Of a stretch of 64,000 nt of DNA, positions 58,801 to 64,000 are shown one piece after another. Position 1 is the first letter of the stretch. Every line of letters starts with the position of its first letter. The position numbers and the translations under genes are program-made. The DNA comes from JBKQVT01 sp052139835. Lineage in GTDB: Bacteria; Planctomycetota; Planctomycetia; Pirellulales; Thermoguttaceae. The DNA lies in contig JBKQVT010000150.1 in assembly GCA_052139835.1 (NCBI GenBank), positions 6,871-70,870 of the forward strand. Reading direction: 5' to 3'. Under the pieces are notes generated by a model. It worked only from the letters and a program-made list of their open reading frames with translations, had not been told where the DNA came from and did no database searches.

Positions 58801-59409
58801 GTACTGCGTGCCGCAGGGGCCGGTCAGTGCGAAGAGCACGCCGCCCGCCACGGTGCCGGCGATGATGGCCACGATGGTCGTCAGCCCCATCAAGCCGTTG
58901 GCCGCCGAAAGCCGGTCGGCGCGGACGATTTCGGGCAGGCAGCCCATGCGGGCCGGGCTGAAGAGGGCGGCCTCGGCGCCCATCAGCGTGAGCACGCCGT
59001 ACATCAGGTAGAGGTTCCCCCACAAGATCGAGGCGATGCCCAGCATCATCAGCACCACCTCGGCCACCTTGCAGCCGACGATCACCGTGCGTTTGCTGAA
59101 GCGGTCGGCCAGGTAGCCGGCCGGGGCCGCCAGAAAGATGTAGGGCAACACGAGGCAGACCAATCCCATCGACAAGGCCCGGTCCGCGTGCTCGGGCTTC
59201 AGGAGGGTCTTGCCGATGGGCACGATCAGCCAGCGGAACATGTTGTCGTTGAGGTTGACGAGGAACTGCGTGGCCAGCAGGCCGAGGAAGCTCGGCGTGG
59301 CCAATCCGCCGCGGGCATCGGCCGGCGGGGCGGCTGCCCCGGCCGGGGCCTCGGCCGCCCGCGCCGGGCCCGCGACGGCAAACTTCGCCAAGGCGATGGA
59401 ACTGGTCAT
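55876..59409 (-). CDS. MFS-PlsC-acyl-CoA ligase fusion (LplT/Aas-like)
   Basis: A 1177-residue three-domain protein. ATG at 59409. Residues ~1-420 form an MFS transporter with 12 hydrophobic segments (FLVNLNDNMFRWLIVPIG, ADRFSKRTVIVGCK). Residues ~430-640 form a PlsC acyltransferase with HX4D NHVSWAD and FPEGGLTR. Residues ~700-1177 form an AMP-binding acyl-CoA/ACP ligase (TSGSTGQPKGVMLSH, EGYGATELSPVV, GDVARIDADGFIHITDRLSRFSKIGGE). In E. coli these jobs belong to LplT and the two-domain Aas, which import and re-acylate lysophospholipid; here they are one chain. Probable role: lysophospholipid recycling in the inner membrane. Confidence 0.9.
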   Translation of the reverse strand: MTSSIALAKFAVAGPARAAEAPAGAAAPPADARGGLATPSFLGLLATQFLVNLNDNMFRWLIVPIGKTLLKPEHADRALSMGLVCLVLPYIFLAAPAGYLADRFSKRTVIVGCKVAEVVLMMLGIASILWGNLYLMYGVLTLMGAEAALFSPARMGCLPEIVRADRLSAANGLMGLTTIVAIIAGTVAGGVLFALTGPCGTQYWGISAAALLGVALAGLAASLCVAPLRAANPRRPFPYNAVGQTCRDLATLGANRAVLMAALASAFYWFLAAASQVNVDRLATHDLHMSQQYVGYLLAVLALGVGAGSALAGAWSAGKIELGMVPWAAAGMAGSTALLFLAPAGTGSPLSAGYICCCVGLLALGFSAGFFDVPLQAFLQHRSSPQSRGAILAAYNFITFTGMLAAGGLFWVLSEKLHLSARQIFLLGSLATLPVLFFSVRVLAPEAVRFAIWLLTRLVYRVRVEGMENIPESGGVMLVSNHVSWADGILLGLACPRPVHMIAYAAYFEGWWIRWFARAAGIIPIKEGSGAILRAVRAAREALRQGDLVCIFPEGGLTRTGQMQDFRPGFLSMIKGTAAPVVPVYLGGLWGSIFSFEGGRFFWKWPRRVPYPVSIHFGPAVAQGADASSVRQAVEHLGTRAMQQRSSHEMNLPRKFLRMCRQALRRSKVADSSGADLTGAKLLMGTLVLRRVLRRTVLDRGEQKVGVLLPPSVGSVLANAALTIDRRIAVNLNYTVSADVMNQCIAQCGIRHVLSSPRLLERFPLKIDAEVVHLEDLRAKITWADKLVAALQTWLLPAVVLERWLGLTRIKMDDLLTVMFTSGSTGQPKGVMLSHRNVGSNVEAVDEIVHLVPEDVLVGVLPMFHSFGYTTTLWTVLTLTPKGIYHYTPLEPRQIGKLCRQHRATIMIATPTFLRNYLRRCEPEDFATLDVAFTGAEKLAPELAAAFEKRFGVRPVEGYGATELSPVVSGNIPPSRDASGRQGLREGTVGRPLPGVSAKVVDPDSGAELGPDKAGLLLVTGPNVMQGYLGRPELTAEAIRDGWYRTGDVARIDADGFIHITDRLSRFSKIGGEMVPHIRIEEAIRSLLQLDEDELRLAVAAVPDEKKGERLVVLHTGLPLSGEEICRRLAQSGLPPIWIPAADSFRQVEAIPVLGTGKLDLKRTKELALAAFRAGQK

Positions 59410-59439
59410 GGCTGGCAAAATCCTCCGCTGCCGGAACAC

Positions 59440-59649
59440 GGTTCATTCTACTAACCAAGGCGGGCTCTCATGGAGGATATAACCGAGGGGCCGAGTCCGC
59501 GGCCAGCCCAGAATCGGCTACCGCCCCTTCGGGAGAGGGGGGGCGGACTGTGGGAAATATAGCCCGCGGGCGAACAAGGTGCAACCTGCGTCCCGACGGC
59601 TTTCGGTGGTCGTTCTCCACTGCCTCTTGGGGGTGGATCGGGCTATACT
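59440..59649. other. Divergent intergenic region before the first LRR gene
   Basis: The TATACT at 59644-59649 immediately precedes the LRR start. The last ~30 bases are conserved before the LRR paralog (CTGCCT, 18 bases, TATACT). No gene seen. Confidence 0.4.
59620..59649 (+). promoter_or_regulatory. Predicted promoter of the first LRR gene (leaderless)
   Basis: GGC TATACT (extended -10 at 59641-59649) with CTGCCT 18 bases before it. The first transcribed base would lie six bases after the hexamer, at the ATG 59656. The same layout precedes the paralog at 63052-63057. The -35 hexamer is poor, so the call rests on the -10 and conservation. Confidence 0.5.
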
Positions 59650-59655
59650 ATGGGC

Positions 59656-60927
59656 ATGACCGACGCTGCCGAAAAACCCCGCTGGTATCGGATCACGCCC
59701 GATCGGGCCGTCCTTGCCCTCCTGGCGCTGGAAGCCTTCCTGCTGCTGTCGGCGTGGTTCCGCTGGTTTCCCTTCAACCAGCACAAGGGCTGGACCGTGC
59801 TGATCACCGTGGCCGGCGTGGGCGCGGCCCTGCTGCTCATGCTCCTCTGGTTCCTCGCCGCCCTGCTCTTTCGGCTGCGGTTCCAGTTCAGCCTTCTCTC
59901 GCTGCTCCTGCTGGCCGTGGTCGTCGCCGTCCCGTTCAGTTGGCTGGCGACGGAGAGGAAGCATGCGACGAAACAGCGGGAAGTGGTGGAAGAGATTCAG
60001 AAGGCCGGTGGGGAGGTTGCCTATGACTATCAGCATGATCAACACGATACGACGTCAAAACCGCCTGGACCACGGTGGCTGCGCGAGTTGCTGGGAGACG
60101 ACTTCTTCGCGGACGTGACGCAGGTCTTCCGTCTGAGGGAACCGGGATTTGACGATGCCTTGTTGCCACGCATCGGACAATTGACCCGGCTCCAAGAGTT
60201 GCTGCTCCGGGGCATCGACGACGCCGGTTTGAAACACCTCAAAGGTTTGACCCAACTCCACTCCCTGGACCTCGGCCTCACGAAGGTTGGCGACGCCGGG
60301 CTGGAACACCTCAAAGGACTGACGCAACTCCGAGCGCTTGGGCTCCAAGGCACCAAGGTCAGCGACGCCGGACTGGAACGGCTTAAGGAATTGACGAACC
60401 TCAGATGCCTGTGGCTGTCGCAAACTCAGGTCACCGATGCCGGGCTGGAGCACCTCAGGGGATTGGCCCGGCTCGAAATGCTGGACCTCTGCGGGACCAA
60501 GGTCGGCGATGCCGGGCTGGAACGCCTGCAAGGGCTGAGCCAACTCAAGGAGTTGTGGATCATCAGCACCCGGGTCACCGACGCCGGGCTCGCACACCTC
60601 AAAGGATCCACGCAACTCCAAGCGCTCGTCCTCCAATATACCAACGTGAGCAGCCCTGGGATGGAACACCTCAAAGGATTGGCCCGGCTCGAAATGCTGG
60701 ACCTCTGCGACACGAAGGTCGGCGACGCCGGGCTGGAACACCTTAAGGGATTGCGCCAACTCAGGACGCTGCGGCTCGTCAACACCAAAGTCACGGACGC
60801 CGGGCTGGAACACCTCAAGGGAATGAGCCAACTCGGAGAACTGTGGCTTCAGGGCGACACCCCCGTTACCGCTGAGGGTGTGAAGAAGCTCCGGCAGGCA
60901 TTGCCGAAATGCCGGGTCCTCCGCTGA
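59656..60927 (+). CDS. Membrane-anchored leucine-rich-repeat protein, full copy
   Basis: About 423 residues. Two transmembrane segments near the N-terminus (VLALLALEAFLLLSAWFRWF; the region VGAALLLMLLWFLAALLF and LLSLLLLAVVVAVPFSWLA) precede a ~50-residue spacer and nine or ten LRRs of the pattern LxxLxLxxTxVTDAGLEHLKGLxQL. This is the repeat type abundant in planctomycetes. I prefer ATG 59656, where transcription is predicted to start; ATG 59650 is alternative. Probably a protein-protein interaction scaffold on the cytoplasmic membrane. Paralog at 63064. Confidence 0.85.
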   Translation: MTDAAEKPRWYRITPDRAVLALLALEAFLLLSAWFRWFPFNQHKGWTVLITVAGVGAALLLMLLWFLAALLFRLRFQFSLLSLLLLAVVVAVPFSWLATERKHATKQREVVEEIQKAGGEVAYDYQHDQHDTTSKPPGPRWLRELLGDDFFADVTQVFRLREPGFDDALLPRIGQLTRLQELLLRGIDDAGLKHLKGLTQLHSLDLGLTKVGDAGLEHLKGLTQLRALGLQGTKVSDAGLERLKELTNLRCLWLSQTQVTDAGLEHLRGLARLEMLDLCGTKVGDAGLERLQGLSQLKELWIISTRVTDAGLAHLKGSTQLQALVLQYTNVSSPGMEHLKGLARLEMLDLCDTKVGDAGLEHLKGLRQLRTLRLVNTKVTDAGLEHLKGMSQLGELWLQGDTPVTAEGVKKLRQALPKCRVLR

Positions 60928-61018
60928 CATGGTTACCCCCGAACCCCAACACGCTGGCATCGCCTCACGCCCGATCGCCTGATGCTGCTGTTGCCGGACG
61001 GCGAAGGCTTTTCGGCTG

Positions 61019-62749
61019 CTAGGCGGCCCGACGGCCAGCTTCGCGAGGGGCTGGAGCAGCCAACGGCAGAGGCAACGCCAGCGGCAGGCTCCTGCTCGTG
61101 CACATGCCACAATAGGGCTCTTCCTGCCTGGCAAAGAAGGCGTCGATCTCGTCTGCTGTACAGTCGGGGTGCAGCGGCCGGTAGCCCAGATAGGGCTTCC
61201 ACTTGTCGGAGAGGTCATATTTCTCGGCCTGAAGCGGCAGGTACGCCAGCGGCGCGCATTTCCAGAGTTTGCCTTCGAAGAGTTGAACGCAGCCCTTCGC
61301 CGGACAATTTTCCCAACTGAGCCTCGGCTGTTTGTCGTCGAAGGGCGCCATCGTGGACCCGAAGCCATGGTATCTTTGTGTCCACTTCAGGTACGAGTAC
61401 ACATATTCCAGCCGAATTCCCTCTTGCGCCACCCACCTCTCCGCCAGTTCCAGCGCGGGTTCGAGTCGCTGCTGGTACGGCCGCGAACGATGATGGATCG
61501 ATATCTTGAGGCAGGCGCCGGTCTCGCGCAGAGCGGCGGGCAGGTCGGGGTGTCTGCCGAGGAGAATGCCGTTGGTGATCAACTGCAACTCCGCATGCGG
61601 CCAGTTTTTTCGCGACAGCCGCACGAACTCGCTCAGGCGGGGATGCATGGCCGGTTCCCCTCCTACCAGACCAAACATGCGCGGACTGACCCTGCGGTTC
61701 CACAGCTTCATCCATCGATCCGCCTCCGCAAGGCCGACGATTCCCGAGTGCCCCTGATTCGAGTAGTGCGCACAACTCTCGCAAGCCAAATTGCAGCAAT
61801 GAGCGACGTGGACTTCGAGATAAGGGATGGGGAGCCCGTCAGGGCGAGGACTCGGAACCTCGGGCTTGCCCACCAGGGCTCGCGCGTGCCGTTGCCGCAA
61901 CCGCCCGACCCAGGCTGCGGGCCGGAGAAACAGGCGCCCGATTCCCCACGCATGGCGATGCCGCGATTCCTTGCCTTGCGTTTCCAGAGCAGACGGTGGC
62001 AGAGCGTCGACAATGCCTTTGCTTTGATAGGTGCGCCGGAGGTGGGCGAGGTACGACGTGGGGGGAACGGACCGTTGTTGATGGATGCCCTTTCTGCGCC
62101 ACATCTCGTGCCACAAATGAACCGCATAGGTGTCCGCTGTGATCAGCGAGTTGCACGCGGCCGGGTCGGCGTCCAAGAGCGATTCCCATTGCCAATAAGG
62201 GATCGGGCAGAAGACGAGCGGTGGTTTGACCGCGTCGTGGTCGTGGGTTTGTTGAACCACGCGCGTGAGTAGCTTGGGCCCGGTCATGCCCCACGTCAGT
62301 TTGCGCGGATCCTCCCGGTCGGCCGCCTCGTAACAGAGGCGGGCGACGCGATGGCCCGCCGGAAGTCTCATCAGCGCGTTGGTGACTTTGTACGAATCCC
62401 GAGTTGCCTCGCTTGCCAAGACGACCGGCGCCGCGAAGTCGAATGCTCTCAGGCAGACGACATCGGTGTCGACCCACCACCCACCCTTTTCCAGCAAGAG
62501 TTTGTAGCGGAAGAGGTTGGCGAACGCCGCCACGCTTCCACATCCCGGGCCGCTGGGATAAGAGAAGATGGCGGATGCGGGCAGGGTCTCGCCGGCGTCT
62601 TTGACAACGACTCCCGAGGGAACATTGCCGATCTTCTGATAACAGTGCAGATGGTACTCATGCCCATGGAAAAGGAAGGACGCAATCGAGAGTTCCTGGA
62701 GCGGCCCCAAGGATTCGCCGATCCAAAGGCTCTGGATGATCGCGGCCAC
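61019..62749 (-). CDS. Glycosyltransferase (DxD, GT32-like)-radical SAM/SPASM-like fusion
   Basis: About 576 residues from the GTG at 62749, which has GAGG eight bases before it; a TTG at 62854 would add 35 low-complexity residues. The N-terminal ~310 residues resemble the GT32-like 'IIQSLWIG...LSIASF...GHEYHLHCY' family, with the DxD motif at residues 94-96 (GGWWVDTDVVCL). Residues ~311-550 are a radical SAM enzyme: CCNLACESCAH with C319, C323 and C326 in CxxxCxxC, LVGGEPAMHPRLSEF, ITNGILLG, KISIHHRS. Extra Cys-rich motifs (ENCPAKGC...KCAPL and YCGMC) suggest an auxiliary Fe-S cluster. I know no standard name for this fusion. A glycan- or peptide-modifying role is inferred. Confidence 0.75.
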   Translation of the reverse strand: MAAIIQSLWIGESLGPLQELSIASFLFHGHEYHLHCYQKIGNVPSGVVVKDAGETLPASAIFSYPSGPGCGSVAAFANLFRYKLLLEKGGWWVDTDVVCLRAFDFAAPVVLASEATRDSYKVTNALMRLPAGHRVARLCYEAADREDPRKLTWGMTGPKLLTRVVQQTHDHDAVKPPLVFCPIPYWQWESLLDADPAACNSLITADTYAVHLWHEMWRRKGIHQQRSVPPTSYLAHLRRTYQSKGIVDALPPSALETQGKESRHRHAWGIGRLFLRPAAWVGRLRQRHARALVGKPEVPSPRPDGLPIPYLEVHVAHCCNLACESCAHYSNQGHSGIVGLAEADRWMKLWNRRVSPRMFGLVGGEPAMHPRLSEFVRLSRKNWPHAELQLITNGILLGRHPDLPAALRETGACLKISIHHRSRPYQQRLEPALELAERWVAQEGIRLEYVYSYLKWTQRYHGFGSTMAPFDDKQPRLSWENCPAKGCVQLFEGKLWKCAPLAYLPLQAEKYDLSDKWKPYLGYRPLHPDCTADEIDAFFARQEEPYCGMCTSRSLPLALPLPLAAPAPREAGRRAA

Positions 62750-63051
62750 GGATGTGTCCTCGGCAGACGGAGAACGGACTGGTGATTTCGAGGCAACCGA
62801 AGGGGGGCGGGACTGTGCTGAAGTCGCGCTTATTGGGGTGAGTTTTATACCCAAGACCGAGGCTCGCTACAAGGGCAGTTGGCCCAAGGTTTGCTGGTCG
62901 GGCGGCAGTTTTGTTTTCTTTAGGTTCACCTTAACTTGTGAACCGGTGGCGGTTTGGCCCGCCATGATGTCCTAGCGTTCCGGAGGGAGAAGGAAGTCTT
63001 GATCCCATGCCTTGCCCGTGTTCTCGCCTGCCTTCCGGGGGCAAAGTCGGC
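62750..63051. other. Divergent intergenic region between the fusion gene and the second LRR gene
   Basis: Contains a 7-bp hairpin GGTTCAC...GTGAACC at 62923-62944 and GGCGG...CCGCC at ~62948-62963. No gene seen; short frames have no ribosome site. Confidence 0.4.
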
Positions 63052-63057
63052 TATACT
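63028..63057 (+). promoter_or_regulatory. Predicted promoter of the second LRR gene (leaderless)
   Basis: CTGCCT, 18 bases, TATACT (63052-63057), then GTGGACATG. Six bases after the hexamer comes the ATG 63064, the expected first transcribed base. Same arrangement as at 59620-59649. Confidence 0.5.
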
Positions 63058-63063
63058 GTGGAC

Positions 63064-63882
63064 ATGACCGACGCTCCTGAAAGAGCCCGACCCCGCCGGT
63101 ATCGCCTCACGCCGGATCGCTGCGTCGTTGCCCTCCTGGCCCTGGAAGGCTTCTTGCTCTTGTCGGCGTGGTTCCGCTGGTTCCCCTTCAACCAGCACAA
63201 GGGCTGGACGGTGCTCGTCACCATAGCGAGCGTGGGCGCGGCCCTGCTGCTGATGTTCCTTTGGTTTCTCGCCGCCCTGATCTTGCGATGGCGGTTCCAG
63301 TTCAGCATGCTCTCGCTGCTCCTGCTGGTCGTGGTCGTCGCCGTGCCGTTTAGTTGGCTGGCGACTGAGATGAAGAAGGCAAGGGAGCAAAGGTACCTGG
63401 TGGGCGCAATCGAAAAGCTGCGAGGAAGGGTAGAGTACGACTGCTACCGGGTTGCAGGCAGCCCATGGGAACTCAGACAACCATCAGCGCCAGGGTGGCT
63501 GCGGACCGTGCTTGGGGAGGATTTTTTTGCGGACGTGACGCATGTTCGGGCTTTCGGAAGCGATTTCAACGATGACGAGATGAAACAGCTCAAGGGATTG
63601 CCCCAGCTCAACCTGCTAGACGTCAGTGCCACGGAGGTCGGTGACGCGGGGCTGGAGCACGTCAAGGGATTGTCCCAGCTCCAAGAGCTGGACGTCTACG
63701 GGACCAACGTCACTGGCGCCGGGCTGCAACACCTGAGGGGATTGATCCGACTCGAAACTCTACGCCTCTACGATACCAAGGTCAGCGATGGCGGACTTAA
63801 GTACCTACAGGGATTGACACAGCTCCGCACGCTGGACCTTCGCGACAGCAGGGTCACGGATGCCGGGCTGGAACAACGGTGA
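63064..63882 (+). CDS. Membrane-anchored LRR protein, truncated paralog
   Basis: About 272 residues. The N-terminal ~105 residues (transmembrane region) are close to those of the paralog at 59656, but the repeat domain has only about five LRRs and ends abruptly in ...TDAGLEQR. At the position where the other copy continues HLKGL, sequence switches at about base 63876 to a different context and the frame stops six bases later. That context is the end of an IS30-like element, so the gene was truncated by insertion. Start GTG 63058 is an alternative. Confidence 0.8.
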   Translation: MTDAPERARPRRYRLTPDRCVVALLALEGFLLLSAWFRWFPFNQHKGWTVLVTIASVGAALLLMFLWFLAALILRWRFQFSMLSLLLLVVVVAVPFSWLATEMKKAREQRYLVGAIEKLRGRVEYDCYRVAGSPWELRQPSAPGWLRTVLGEDFFADVTHVRAFGSDFNDDEMKQLKGLPQLNLLDVSATEVGDAGLEHVKGLSQLQELDVYGTNVTGAGLQHLRGLIRLETLRLYDTKVSDGGLKYLQGLTQLRTLDLRDSRVTDAGLEQR

Positions 63883-64000
63883 TGTCAAGTCTCAATCGCA
63901 ACGAAGTCGGGAACTGAGGATTTCGAGGGGCGTTCGATAGCCGAGACGTTTTCGGGGGCGGTTGTTCAGAAGATGTTGGACTTTCTCGAACTGCTTTGCC
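63876..64000. mobile_element. IS30-family-like element, left end (partial)
   Basis: From about 63876 the sequence no longer matches the LRR family. The segment GTGATGTCAAGTCTCAATCGCAAC could be the terminal inverted repeat, but the other end is outside the window, so this is not proven. The element runs out of the window. Confidence 0.6.
63892..64000 (-). CDS. IS30-family transposase, C-terminal fragment
   Basis: A minus-strand frame enters from the right edge and ends with TGA at 63894-63892. The translated end reads LLNNRPRKRLGYRTPLEIL...RLRCD. 'NxRPRKRLGYxTPxE' is the conserved C-terminal signature of IS30-family DDE transposases (the end of the catalytic domain). The first residues are missing because the window ends. 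It overlaps no gene. Confidence 0.85.
   Translation of the reverse strand, partial: AKQFEKVQHLLNNRPRKRLGYRTPLEILSSRLRCD

Noticed and set aside
62923..62944. Rho-independent terminator near the fusion gene
   Set aside because: The GGTTCAC/GTGAACC hairpin is followed by A-rich rather than T-rich sequence on the minus strand and by GC-rich sequence on the plus strand.

Overview
The window reads as chromosomal DNA of a high-GC planctomycete, most likely from the Pirellulales side of the phylum (inference). The evidence is family content: DUF1207- and DUF6666-like surface proteins, a PEP-CTERM protein, an MFS-PlsC-acyl-CoA-ligase fusion, LRR proteins of the 'TDAGLEHLKGL' type, exported proteins of unknown function and sparse operons. 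Core genes are asnS, clpX, glgC, an HU-family gene, pyrD, trpS and acpS. I saw no rRNA, tRNA or CRISPR array.

Layout. 1-1.6 kb: the end of a thioredoxin-family gene and a PEP-CTERM protein. 1.6-8.8 kb: a tandem pair of very large exported proteins that combine a von Willebrand A-like region, a secretin/TonB short N-terminal (STN) region and a Gly/Met-rich tract; the upstream copy lacks the last ~520 residues, and both copies keep the same promoter layout. 9-17 kb: HtrA-like protease, asnS, an exported protein, a GAF-PAS-PilZ protein and an M16 protease. 17-26 kb: lipoproteins, DUF1207, a Ycf46-like AAA ATPase and a protein joining a PATR-like repeat to an SLBB-like domain between two copies of a hairpin repeat. 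26-33 kb: a SHOCT-like membrane protein, clpX, an Imm-like protein, a histidine kinase/HD-GYP pair and a radical SAM protein. 33-42 kb is a signalling block: a minus-strand cluster (FixJ-like regulator, TonB-dependent receptor, two YfiR proteins, BarA-like hybrid kinase), then a plus-strand HD-GYP regulator with a degenerate GGDEF protein. 42-56 kb: methyltransferase, DUF6666-like protein, glgC, HU, pyrD, trpS, an orphan Phd-like antitoxin, acpS, MscS and exported proteins. 56-59.4 kb: the MFS-PlsC-AMP-ligase fusion. 59.6-64 kb: two LRR membrane paralogs flank a gene that fuses a DxD glycosyltransferase to a radical SAM/SPASM-like enzyme; the second LRR gene is cut off by an IS30-like element that runs off the window.

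System-level reading. c-di-GMP turnover and sensing is a theme: two HD-GYP regulators, two YfiR proteins, a PilZ protein and a non-catalytic GGDEF protein. The receptor-YfiR-hybrid kinase cluster looks like one envelope-sensing pathway. Intergenic space is rich in small inverted repeats of several families, including purine-rich heptad hairpins that supply the last codons and stops of neighbouring genes.

The least familiar items are the glycosyltransferase-radical SAM fusion between the LRR paralogs, the VWA-STN tandem genes, the hairpin families, and the apparently leaderless LRR promoters.
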